Assembly (NCBI GenBank): GCA_963714145.1 | Contig: OY970235.1 | Coordinates: 1,302,001-1,366,000, forward strand | Direction: 5' to 3' | DNA: 64,000 nucleotides | Origin: JBBWZH01 sp035544115 | GTDB taxonomy: Bacteria > Actinomycetota > Actinomycetes > Mycobacteriales > CADCTP01 | In this document: in pieces, positions 1 through 7,625 of the stretch | How positions within the stretch are numbered: the first letter of the stretch is position 1 | Layout of the letters: each line of letters starts with the position of its first letter | Notes under the pieces: generated by a model | Database searches by the model: none | What the model was told of the DNA's origin: nothing | The model's input: the letters and a program-made list of their open reading frames with translations, nothing else | Translations under genes and position numbers: made by a program

Positions 1-499
1 CGGAAATGAACACCCGGGGTGGCCGCTGCGGCTGGCTGCTCCAGCCGGTTGGGTCCGTCGTGGTTGGCCGCTGCGTGGCCGGTGTGGGGTTCCGGGCAGC
101 GGCGGCGGCCCGGTCGGCGAGTTCGTGCCGGGTGTCTAGGGTGTCCGGGAGTCCGGCGCCGGAGGTCTGCGGGCGGATCGGCAGCGGGGCGGCGAGCTGG
201 TCGCGGACCGCGGCCGCATCGCCGGCCTCCTCGGCTGCTGTGCTGGTGCCGGCTCCGGGTGCGGAGCCCTCGGCGCCGGCCGCGTCCGGGTCGTCACCCG
301 AAGACCCCGGCACATCCCCTGTCGGGCCGGGTGGGGGCTGGTGGGGAGTGCTGGTCGCGGCGTCCACGGCCGGAGCGGGGCGGGCGCCGGCGGCGATCAG
401 GGTCCTGGCCCACCACGGCGACACCGTGATCCGCCACCACGGCCGCTCGGGCCGCGCGGCGGCCGCGAGCCGGCCGAGCAGGCTCTCAGCGTGGACCAT
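1..499 (-). CDS. Partial hypothetical Pro/Ala/Thr-rich protein, cut by left window edge
   Basis: From ATG at 499 the minus-strand frame stays open to base 1, giving 166 residues without a stop, so the C-terminus lies outside the window. The start overlaps the last codons of the upstream membrane-protein gene by 14 bases, which suggests translational coupling. The first 40 residues contain tryptophan pairs (RPERPWWR, SPWWAR); the rest is rich in Pro, Ala, Thr, Asp and Gly and looks disordered or like a linker. I recognise no domain. The opposite-strand open frames here have arginine/proline-rich translations typical of shadows. The frame is probably real because of the coupling and the uninterrupted length; function unknown. 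Confidence 0.55.
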   Translation of the reverse strand, partial: MVHAESLLGRLAAAARPERPWWRITVSPWWARTLIAAGARPAPAVDAATSTPHQPPPGPTGDVPGSSGDDPDAAGAEGSAPGAGTSTAAEEAGDAAAVRDQLAAPLPIRPQTSGAGLPDTLDTRHELADRAAAAARNPTPATQRPTTTDPTGWSSQPQRPPRVFIS

Positions 500-851
500 C
501 GACCACGACCTCGCTGCCGCTGCCGGCCAGGCTCGGCTGCGGTGCCCGGGTGGTCTCGGGCCTGCGCTCGGTGACCTCGACCCGGCTCAGCACCCCGCGG
601 ACCACCGACGGCGCGCAGGCACCCATGACCAACGCCGGCCACGCGCCGGTCATCTGGGCATGCGCGGCCGCGGCGACCACCGCGCCGACGACCAGACCGA
701 TCGCGGCCACGAACAGATGCGGCCAGACCCCGTCGCTGCTGTACCGCCAAGGCCACCGGTAGCCGGCGGCCACCACCGCCGAGGACAGGCCGACGAGACC
801 GGCCACCGTGCCGCCGGCCAGCCCCCACCCGCCGGCCTCCGCAACGCCCAT
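486..851 (-). CDS. Small integral membrane protein, unknown function
   Basis: This 121-residue protein has three hydrophobic stretches: about residues 10-32 (rich in Gly, Ala, Val), 45-65 (FVAAIGLVVGAVVAAAAHA) and 68-85. A polar tail ending near VVVDGPR follows. It has no signal peptide or catalytic motif that I can name, and three short helices suggest a small membrane protein. It is the first gene of a minus-strand pair with the gene at 1-499, overlapping it by 14 bases. A TACGGT hexamer sits 7 bases before the ATG, so the message may be almost leaderless; the -35 match is poor. Function is not assignable. Confidence 0.55.
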   Translation of the reverse strand: MGVAEAGGWGLAGGTVAGLVGLSSAVVAAGYRWPWRYSSDGVWPHLFVAAIGLVVGAVVAAAAHAQMTGAWPALVMGACAPSVVRGVLSRVEVTERRPETTRAPQPSLAGSGSEVVVDGPR

Positions 852-1134
852 ACGGCCAACCGTAGCCGGATATCACAGAGATGACACAGGCCAGTCGAAG
901 ACGCCCGGCCTGATGCCGGATCCGGTGACGGGAGGCGGGGCGGCCTGGCGGGGCCGGTGGGATGGACCCCGGAACGAAGGCTGACTGGGTGGTCGAGCGG
1001 CGGGCGACAAAGACGATGATCGGATGTGTTTACGGGTTCGGGGTACGTGGAAGGCCGGGAGTGGGGCAACAGCCGCCTTTCCGGCGGATGATGGCAGTGA
1101 AACCGGGGTCTGCGGGACGGACGGTGAAGTTCGC

Positions 1135-2136
1135 ATGCCAGCACATCCACTCCGCGCAATCGGTCTGATATCGACCGCCACGGTCGTCTCGGCCGCGGTC
1201 GGCGTCGCGCCGTCCGCGTACGCCGCGGCCGCGGCCGCGCTGCCGGTGCCCGATACCCGGGTAACCGGCTGGACCGCCCACACCGTCGGGCTGACCTGGG
1301 CACAGCCGTCGGCGGGCAGCTGGACCTACTGGGTGCGGGTGGATGCCACCACGCCGGCGATCCAGGTCGCCCCCACCCCGGGCGGAGCCAGCGCGAACGT
1401 CCCGGTGGCGACCCCGGGCGTCCACACGCTGCGGGTGGCGGCGATCGATGCGGCCGGGCGGCGGGCGGAGTCCACCCCGACCACGGTGGACACCCGGGCA
1501 CCGTTCGGGGACACCGTCGCTCCCGGTTCGCCGACCGGTCTGCGGGCCGCGGGTGTCAGCGCCACCTCGGCCAGCCTGTCCTGGGACTGGGCCGCGGACA
1601 ACACCGGCGCCGTGGTCAGGTTCGAGGTCTCCGCCGACGGCGGGCTGTCCTGGCGGACGGCGTACCGGACGCTGCCGGCGTACGGCACGCCGTGGTACAC
1701 GTTCCTCGGGCTGGCGCCGGGCGGTACGCACCGGCTCGGGGTACGGGCGGTCGACGCCGCCGGGCACACCTCCGGTCCGGCCTTCGTCGCCGCCACCACC
1801 CCGGCGGCCGCCGACCGGACCCCGCCGTCGGCGCCGGCCGACTTCCGGGCCGTGGCGGGCCCGGACGGCACCGTCACGCTGACCGCCGAGCCGTCCCGGG
1901 ACGACTCGCAGCGGGTGGCCCGCTACTCGCTCGCCTACGCCGACGACCCGCAGCTCGGCCTCTCCCCGGCGCTGCTCTACTCGGTCGGCGGCACCGCGGG
2001 GCCGCCCCGGCTCAGCGTCAGCGATCTGGTCGACGTCTGCGCGCTCGGCCCGGGCCGGTACACCGTCACCCTGCGCGCGTTCGACACCACCGGGAATGTG
2101 AGCGGGCCGAGCTCCATCGTCACGTTCGTCGTCTGA
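1135..2136 (+). CDS. Secreted fibronectin type III repeat protein
   Basis: The ATG at 1135 gives 333 residues starting with a classical signal peptide: basic MPAHPLR, a hydrophobic core (AIGLISTATVVSAAVGVA) and a likely cleavage site after SAYA. Longer in-frame starts upstream would bury the signal peptide. The mature part carries three fibronectin-III-like units of about 90-100 residues, each with the pattern P-D/S-x-P-x-x-L...VSxTSxxLSW...Y-x-V-x-x-x-G and a closing AxDAAGxxS strand. A Pro/Thr linker (DRTPPSAPADFRA) separates units. No enzymatic or cell-wall sorting domain is present. It is probably an extracellular binding or adhesion protein. It stands alone, 282 bases from the divergent gene upstream. 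Confidence 0.75.
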   Translation: MPAHPLRAIGLISTATVVSAAVGVAPSAYAAAAAALPVPDTRVTGWTAHTVGLTWAQPSAGSWTYWVRVDATTPAIQVAPTPGGASANVPVATPGVHTLRVAAIDAAGRRAESTPTTVDTRAPFGDTVAPGSPTGLRAAGVSATSASLSWDWAADNTGAVVRFEVSADGGLSWRTAYRTLPAYGTPWYTFLGLAPGGTHRLGVRAVDAAGHTSGPAFVAATTPAAADRTPPSAPADFRAVAGPDGTVTLTAEPSRDDSQRVARYSLAYADDPQLGLSPALLYSVGGTAGPPRLSVSDLVDVCALGPGRYTVTLRAFDTTGNVSGPSSIVTFVV

Positions 2137-2148
2137 CCGAGCCCCCGT

Positions 2149-2200
2149 CGTCTCCGCTGGCGGGAACCGGCGGAGCGTCTCCGCTGGCGGGAACCGGCGG
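2149..2200 (+). repeat. Two direct copies of a 25-bp GC-rich sequence
   Basis: A 25-base unit beginning CGTCTCCGCTGGCGGG occurs at 2149-2173 and again at 2176-2200, separated by AG, so the period is 27. It lies just after the stop of the fibronectin-III gene. No terminator-like inverted repeat is evident, so this looks like a recent local duplication. Confidence 0.7.
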
Positions 2201-2419
2201 CGGCGGTTCAGGCGGCCGGGTCCAGGCGCATGCGGCCGGACCACGACCCGGACGGGGCCCCACCTGGGTAGCCCCGCGGCCGCCCCGGGCCGGCGGCCCA
2301 CCCGACCAAGTCGCTGATACTCCAGGTGATCGTGCCTGGTGGGCGGCATGCGGCGGGCGACGCTCGGGCTGCCCCGGAAACGTTCAGGCAGCTGGCGGAA
2401 TTGCGGCAGGAAACGTCGT

Positions 2420-2426
2420 GGAGGAG
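2420..2426 (+). promoter_or_regulatory. Ribosome binding site that fixes a GTG start
   Basis: GGAGGAG lies 7 bases before the GTG at 2434. It decides the antiporter start against a longer in-frame ATG at 2326, whose extra 36 residues are polar and unlike the family. Confidence 0.7.
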
Positions 2427-2433
2427 TCCTGCC

Positions 2434-4026
2434 GTGCATGGTGCAGACGCGCTGTTCCTGGTCGGTGCCGCCGCGGTGGTGGCCGGAGCGGCGCGCCGGC
2501 TGGGGTGGTCGGCGCCGCTGCTGTTGGTCGGCGTGAGCCTCGCGGCGTCATACCTACCAGGGTTGCCTGACTACGGCCTCGACCCGTGGACCGTCCTGCA
2601 CCTGATCGTCCCGCCGCTGCTGTTCGCCGCCGCCTGGGACAGCTCGGTGCCCAGCCTCCGGCAGAACCTCCGGCCCATCGGCCTGCTGTCGATCGGGCTG
2701 GTGCTGTTCACGACGGTCGTCGTGGGCGAGGTGACGTTGTCGGTGGTGCCGGGTATGTCGCTGCCGGCCGCGCTGGCGTTCGGCGCGATCGTCGCCCCGC
2801 CTGACTCCGTGGTGGCGATGTCCATCGGGCGCTCGGCCGGACTGCCGCGCCGGCTGATGACGATCCTGGCCGGCGAGAGCCTGGTGAACGACGCGATGGC
2901 GTTGAGCACGTACCGGATGGCGCTGGCCGGGGACACAACCGGGAAGTTCTCCTGGCTCGCCGGGATAGGCCAGTTCACGCTCACCGTCGTGGGCAGCACG
3001 GCGATCGGGTGCGTGCTGGCCCTCGGCGGTGGCCTGCTGCTGCGCTGGCTGACCGACGCGGTGCTCGAGAACACGGCCATCCTCGCCATTCCGTTCGCCG
3101 GCTACGCGATCGCCGGCCAGGTCAACATGTCCGGGGAGCTGGCCATCGTGGTCGCGGGCCTGATCCTGGGACACCGGTCGCCGGTCCTGCAGACATACGC
3201 GAGCCGGCTGCAGGGCGTGATGATCTGGCGGATGGTCGGCTTCCTGCTGGAGGCCGTCGTGTTCGCCCTGATCGGCCTGCAGTTGCCGGCCGTGCTCGCC
3301 GCGCTGTCCGGTCATTCCGTCGCCGGCCTGGCGGCCACGACAGCGGCGGTGCTCGCCGCGGTGATCGGCAGCCGGTTCATCTGGATCTACCCGGCCACCT
3401 ACCTGCCGCGGTTGCTGTCGCGACGGATCCGGCGCCGGGACCCCGCACCGTCCTGGCGCTACCCGCTGGTGCTGTCCTGGACGGGGATGCGTGGCGTCGT
3501 GTCGCTCGCCGCTGCGTTCGCTCTCCCACCGGCGCTCCCGTACCGGGACCTGATCCTCTTTCTCACCTTCGCGGTCGTGATCGGCACGCTGGTGGTTCAA
3601 GGGTTGACCCTGCCGGCGCTGATCCGCTGGTCGGGCGTGCAGCGGCGCAGTCAGCTGGCCGACACCGTGGCCGAAGCCGCGGCCCAGCACACCGCGGCCA
3701 GGGCCGGGCTGGAGCGGTTGGAACAGTTGCTCGCAAAGGGTGGTCCGGTGCCCGATGACGTCGTACAGCGGCTGCGGGAGCGCGCCCAGTCGCGGCAGCA
3801 CACCGCCTGGGAGCGGATCGGTGGCGAGCGTCAGCGAGCGGAGACCGTGGCGGCGCGCTGGCTGGAGACTCCCGCCAGCGCCCACACCCGGCTGCTGCGG
3901 GAGGTGATGCGGGCGGAGCGGGCGGCCTTCGTCGGTCTGCGGAATCAGGGGCGGATCACCGACGAGGCACTGCGCCAGGTGCTGCACGAGCTGGATCTCG
4001 AGGAGGCGACACTCGCCCGAGACTGA
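2434..4026 (+). CDS. CPA1-family Na+/H+ antiporter
   Basis: The 530-residue membrane protein has 10-12 predicted helices over residues 1-415 and a charged cytoplasmic tail of about 115 residues rich in Arg, Glu and Ala. This is the usual size and layout of actinobacterial CPA1/NhaP-type antiporters. Family hallmarks are APPDSVVA at about 121-128 in the place of the usual (P)DPVA motif, and GESLVNDA at 147-154 with the ion-binding Asn-Asp pair N152/D153. It should exchange cytoplasmic Na+ (or K+) for external protons, or the reverse, across the inner membrane. GTG at 2434 is chosen because of the strong GGAGGAG site. It is monocistronic. The Ser in place of the second Pro of the DPVA-type motif is a small deviation. 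Ion specificity cannot be read from sequence. Confidence 0.88.
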   Translation: MHGADALFLVGAAAVVAGAARRLGWSAPLLLVGVSLAASYLPGLPDYGLDPWTVLHLIVPPLLFAAAWDSSVPSLRQNLRPIGLLSIGLVLFTTVVVGEVTLSVVPGMSLPAALAFGAIVAPPDSVVAMSIGRSAGLPRRLMTILAGESLVNDAMALSTYRMALAGDTTGKFSWLAGIGQFTLTVVGSTAIGCVLALGGGLLLRWLTDAVLENTAILAIPFAGYAIAGQVNMSGELAIVVAGLILGHRSPVLQTYASRLQGVMIWRMVGFLLEAVVFALIGLQLPAVLAALSGHSVAGLAATTAAVLAAVIGSRFIWIYPATYLPRLLSRRIRRRDPAPSWRYPLVLSWTGMRGVVSLAAAFALPPALPYRDLILFLTFAVVIGTLVVQGLTLPALIRWSGVQRRSQLADTVAEAAAQHTAARAGLERLEQLLAKGGPVPDDVVQRLRERAQSRQHTAWERIGGERQRAETVAARWLETPASAHTRLLREVMRAERAAFVGLRNQGRITDEALRQVLHELDLEEATLARD

Positions 4027-4450
4027 CCCGCCGGCCGTAGCCCGCGGCTGCGTGCGGCTATCTGTGATACCCGGTGGCCTGTTTTACTTTCCTGCTACAA
4101 AATGAGGAAGACCATGTATCAGGCGAACGTCCTGCATTCTATCGAGTGGACTCACTTACCGTGACATTGACTACGGATCGCTAGACTAACCGGTGGTCGA
4201 TCGGATCTTGCGCAGCGTAGCTATGCTGGCCGAGAGGAGCATGTGGCCATAGCCGGTCACAGTCACTAGACTGCACACGGGAGAGTGACGAAAGGTGGCC
4301 AGAAAGTGACGACGTTCCGTTAGGTCGTCAGTCGACTCGAGGAGCGCGGGCGTAAGACCTGATAATTCCGCTACTCGTCTCTGTCGTGCGGAGGCCGGGC
4401 TCCAGAAGTTCCGTAGTCGCTGATCGACCCTGACATTGCCGGCGGGGGCA
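4027..4450. other. Intergenic region, relatively AT-rich, probable promoter of the first response regulator
   Basis: These 424 bases hold no convincing gene. The stretch 4080-4200 is clearly less GC-rich than its surroundings. Two TAGACT hexamers (near 4182 and 4267) resemble -10 elements. The second lies inside a dyad CAGTC-ACTA-GACTG at 4260-4273. I could not pair either with a good -35 at 16-18 bases. A 16-codon frame at 4114-4164 has AGGAAG only 3 bases before its ATG and is not called. Confidence 0.4.
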
Positions 4451-5152
4451 ATGACCATTCGTGTGATGCTGTGCGATAGTCATTCGGTTTGGCGCGCAGG
4501 GCTTCGGACGATACTCGAGGCCGCGGGCGACATCGAAGTAGTAGGGGACCTGTGCGACGGTCACGAGGCTGTTCGCCTAGCCAACCAGCTTCGTCCTGAT
4601 GTGGTATTGGTCGACACGGAGCTGCCCGGTCTGGATGGCTTGGAGGTGACCCGGCAGCTGGCCGGCGCCAACGTCGCCGACGCGATGCGCGTATTGGTCA
4701 TGGCCGGGAGCAGCACCAACACGGTCATCGAGTCGGTCCGGGCCGGCGCGCGAGGGTATGTGTTGAAGGATCTGCCGGCCGGCGCCCTGGTGAATGCGGT
4801 GCGCGCGGTGGCGGCCGGTGAGGCGGCGTTGGCTCCCGCGGTCGCCGGCCAGGTGCTCGACCACTTCGCCGACTGCACTCACCAGCAACGCGCAGAGTCG
4901 AGCGAAGTCTGCATCGTACGCCTGCTGACCGGACGGGAACGGAGCGTACTGCGCCTCGTCGCGCGTGGCCTGACGAACGCCGGGATAGCCAAGGTGCTCG
5001 GCCTGAGCATCCCGACCGTCAAATCACACGTCTCGAATATTCTCAGCAAGCTGAAATTGCAGGATCGCGTGCAGGCGGTCGTCGTCGCCTATGAATCTGG
5101 ATTCGTCCGGCCCGGCCACCTGGCGGTCGGCGCCCTGGAATTCGGCGACTAG
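4451..5152 (+). CDS. LuxR/NarL-type response regulator (paralogue 1)
   Basis: The 233-residue protein has an N-terminal receiver domain (about 1-120) and a C-terminal LuxR helix-turn-helix (about 165-230; LTGRERSVLRLVARGLTNAGIA then TVKSHVSNILSKL). Asp55 in VVLVDTELPG is the likely phosphoacceptor and Lys in GYVLKDL is kept. The acid pocket is reduced: LCDSHSVW has one Asp where classical receivers have two. The conserved Thr/Ser after strand 4 appears to be Ala (VLVMAGS). ATG 4451 is preferred because the two paralogues (9526, 31596) align from here; a TTG at 4436 is in frame. No histidine kinase is adjacent, so it is an orphan regulator. The phosphorylation switch may be weakened. DNA target unknown. 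Confidence 0.85.
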   Translation: MTIRVMLCDSHSVWRAGLRTILEAAGDIEVVGDLCDGHEAVRLANQLRPDVVLVDTELPGLDGLEVTRQLAGANVADAMRVLVMAGSSTNTVIESVRAGARGYVLKDLPAGALVNAVRAVAAGEAALAPAVAGQVLDHFADCTHQQRAESSEVCIVRLLTGRERSVLRLVARGLTNAGIAKVLGLSIPTVKSHVSNILSKLKLQDRVQAVVVAYESGFVRPGHLAVGALEFGD

Positions 5153-5206
5153 GCGAACGCGGTTGGGCCGGTGTGGGTGGCCGATCGATATCCTGGTGGC
5201 TCGATA

Positions 5207-6097
5207 CTAGCCTCGATCGCCGGCCAGGAAAGATGCGATCGCATCGACCGCGTTCGCGACCAGTGGCGGCCTGGTATAGAGGTCGACATGGCAATCGGTG
5301 TCGAGCCAGACGAGTTGCTTGGGGCCGGCCACCCGATCGAAGACGGTACGGGCGAGTTCGGGGGAGCAGTAGTCGTCCTTGCGCCCGTGAACGACGAGCA
5401 CGGGAGTCGGGGCGATCAGTTCGGCGGCGGAGAGCGTATCGAACGTAATGAGCTGGTAGGCCGATGCCGTCGTGATGCGATTCACCCAGTGCTGACTCCG
5501 GCCCGGACCAGTCATGTAGTACGAGTACTGTTCATCGCCGGCGACCATGGCTGGGCCGTGGTCGGCGCTGACCACCGGCATATAGGCGGGCTCGCCGTTC
5601 GTGTGGTGCGCCGTGGCGAGCAGTTTCAGCAACAGCTCGCGGTACGGGCCGGGCCCGAGTAGCTGCATCATGCGCAACGGGCTGTTGAAAGCTCCGGCCA
5701 CGGCGACGACGGCGGCGACCCGCGGGTCGATCGTCGCGGCGCGCAGCGCGTAGCCGGCACCGAGTGACACCCCGCAGAGCGCTATCCGGGCCGGGTCCAC
5801 GTCCTGGCGGTCCCGTAATGCGGTCACGGCGGTCCGCAGGTCAACCAGTTTCCCGGCCGGATCCTCGTGCTGGCGGGGCAGCCCGCCGCTCGTGCCGAAG
5901 TTGCGGTGGTCGAACGTCAGCGTGAGGAAGCCCCGTTCGGCAAGCGGTTCCGCGTACACGTCGACGGCCTGGTCCCGGACGCTGCTGAGCGGACCGGTGA
6001 ACACGATCGACGGGAACGGCGGGGGGCCGTCCGGGATGCGGATGGTCGCCGCGAGCGGGCAACCCTCGCTGTCGAGCACTACCGGCGTCGGCCTCAT
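5207..6097 (-). CDS. Alpha/beta hydrolase (dienelactone hydrolase/YcjY-like)
   Basis: The 296-residue cytoplasmic protein has the alpha/beta-hydrolase order: an N-terminal strand region with FTGPLSSVRDQ, a DHRNFGTSGG loop near 63-72, the nucleophile elbow G-V-S-L-G with Ser111, an acid in VVHGRKDDY (Asp241 or Asp242) and His270 in DTDCHVDLY. The full catalytic triad is therefore visible. The family cleaves esters, lactones or thioesters; the substrate cannot be read from sequence. It is convergent with the response regulator at 4451 and separated from it by only 54 bases, which contain an imperfect GGCCGATCGA / TCGATC-GCC-GGCC inverted repeat that may act as terminator. The ATG at 6097 has no strong Shine-Dalgarno sequence. 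Confidence 0.82.
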   Translation of the reverse strand: MRPTPVVLDSEGCPLAATIRIPDGPPPFPSIVFTGPLSSVRDQAVDVYAEPLAERGFLTLTFDHRNFGTSGGLPRQHEDPAGKLVDLRTAVTALRDRQDVDPARIALCGVSLGAGYALRAATIDPRVAAVVAVAGAFNSPLRMMQLLGPGPYRELLLKLLATAHHTNGEPAYMPVVSADHGPAMVAGDEQYSYYMTGPGRSQHWVNRITTASAYQLITFDTLSAAELIAPTPVLVVHGRKDDYCSPELARTVFDRVAGPKQLVWLDTDCHVDLYTRPPLVANAVDAIASFLAGDRG

Positions 6098-6794
6098 GGT
6101 CGCCGCACCGGAGTCACCGCGGGTCCGGCTGCCGGACCGGGCTCGCTGGTCGACGGAAACTTCAGGCCGGTCTTCGCCGGCACCCGCGGGCCGGCCGGCC
6201 GGAACGCCATATCCATCCAGGCTCCATTGTCGAGTGGTGACGGCTGCTGGGCCGGCCCGCAGCTCGATCGGCCGGTAACGGATTGTCGCCGGCCGGGGCG
6301 CGGTGAATCGGACACGCTCCAGTCTGGCCCGGATCGTCGTTCCGGTGCGCGGTCTGCTTGCGTACTCGCCGCCGGTGCGTTAAGTCATAGCCGGGTTGCC
6401 TCCCGGCCGGGTGAATTTCCTTACGGCACCGGTCCGCGGCCGGACTTCGGCGCGGAACCGACGGAGTCGGTGACAACGTCGGGCGCGGCCGACGGGAAAT
6501 GTCGAGGCGGCGGTTCCGGCGGCACCACACGGAATGCGGCCGGCCGCGGTTGACCAGACCAGCCCACCCGACGGAGCCGGTCGGGGCGGTCGGAAATCAG
6601 TTGCTCCTCGATTCCGGTCGAGGTTGACTGGCTGGTTGCCGCGCTGCTCCAGATCGACGGAGCCGGCAGATTGGCCGAGTGCGCCGGCCGATTGGCCCGC
6701 CTAAGGTAGCGGTACCGCAGCCAGTCGCGAGAAACGCGTCCGTACCGGCTCGAGCCGGAAAAGCTGCGCCGCCGGACCCTACAGGAGGGGCTTG
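6098..6794. other. Long divergent intergenic region without a supported gene
   Basis: About 700 bases lie between the minus-strand hydrolase and the plus-strand DJ-1-like gene. Open frames here translate to Arg/Pro/Gly-rich sequence with no conserved motif and are rejected. The region must carry two divergent promoters. I saw no good -35/-10 pair. AGGAGGGG at 6783-6790 is the ribosome binding site of the downstream gene. Confidence 0.4.
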
Positions 6795-7622
6795 ATGTCG
6801 AAGAAGATCCTGGTCGTACTCTCGGAGTACGGCTACTGGGGTGAAGAATTGGTCGGCCCGCTGAGCGTCTTCGATGACAACGGCTATGCCGTGACGTTCG
6901 CGACGCCGACCGGGAAGCGCCCGCAGGCCTTGCCGCCCAGCCTCGACCCCAGCTACATCGACCCGCCGCTGGGCCGGTCGGTAACCACCGAAGAGGTGGC
7001 CGCGCTGGCCCGCAGCGTCGACGAGTCCGACCGCCTGGACGACACGGTCGACATTTCGGGCTGGGTGCCGGACCGGCCGTATTTCAGCTCGCCGGGCTAC
7101 CTGCGCGGGACCGAGGCGTATTATCGGCGGCTTGCCGAGATCGACCGGGAGATCGACAGCGACTACGACGCGATGCTGATCGTCGGGGGCAGCGGCCCAC
7201 TGGTCGACCTCGCGAACAACAGCCGGGTACACGATCTGATCCTGGCTTTCCGGCGGCTCGGCAAGCCCATCGCGGCCGAATGCTACGGGGTCGCCTGCCT
7301 GGCCTTCGCGCGTGACTGGGAGGACCGCGAGAGCATTATCTGGGGTAAGCATGTGACCGGCCACTGCAAGGAGTACGACTACAAGGACGGGACCGGTTTC
7401 CTGCACACCGACTTCAACATGGGGCCGCCGCCGTATCCGCTGGAGTACATCCTGCGGGACGCTACCGGGCCGGCCGGCCGATACCACGGAAATGTGGGCA
7501 AGGAGACGTCCGTGATCGTGGACTATCCGTTTGTGACGGGCCGTTCGACGCCCGATTCGTTCCTCACCGGGACGAAGCTCGTCGAGGTCCTGGAGAACGG
7601 CCTGCAACGGTACGGCTGGTGA
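6795..7622 (+). CDS. DJ-1/PfpI superfamily protein (class I glutamine-amidotransferase-like)
   Basis: This is a 275-residue protein of the Hsp31/YajL/PfpI superfamily. The N-terminal strand KILVVLSEYGYWGEELVGPL carries the conserved Glu, and the nucleophile elbow is AAECYGVAC with Cys163. GGSGPLVDL near 131-139 supplies the oxyanion side. Long insertions around 50-115 resemble the Hsp31-type cap. The superfamily contains glyoxalase III/deglycase, chaperone and protease-like members; which applies here is not decidable. ATG 6795 is chosen over TTG 6792 because AGGAGGGG is well spaced. It is 3 bases upstream of the ThDP enzyme, so the two form an operon, perhaps for aldehyde or alpha-keto-acid handling. 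Confidence 0.82.
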   Translation: MSKKILVVLSEYGYWGEELVGPLSVFDDNGYAVTFATPTGKRPQALPPSLDPSYIDPPLGRSVTTEEVAALARSVDESDRLDDTVDISGWVPDRPYFSSPGYLRGTEAYYRRLAEIDREIDSDYDAMLIVGGSGPLVDLANNSRVHDLILAFRRLGKPIAAECYGVACLAFARDWEDRESIIWGKHVTGHCKEYDYKDGTGFLHTDFNMGPPPYPLEYILRDATGPAGRYHGNVGKETSVIVDYPFVTGRSTPDSFLTGTKLVEVLENGLQRYGW

Positions 7623-7625
7623 CCG

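Noticed and set aside
2137..2433. Possible riboswitch upstream of the Na+/H+ antiporter
   Set aside because: I saw only a small CCAGG/CCTGG hairpin and a 25-bp duplication; nothing matches known c-di-AMP or Na+ riboswitch cores.
4114..4164. 16-codon frame with AGGAAG upstream, possible leader peptide
   Set aside because: Spacing of 3 bases is too short, it has no regulatory codon run, and no attenuator hairpin follows.
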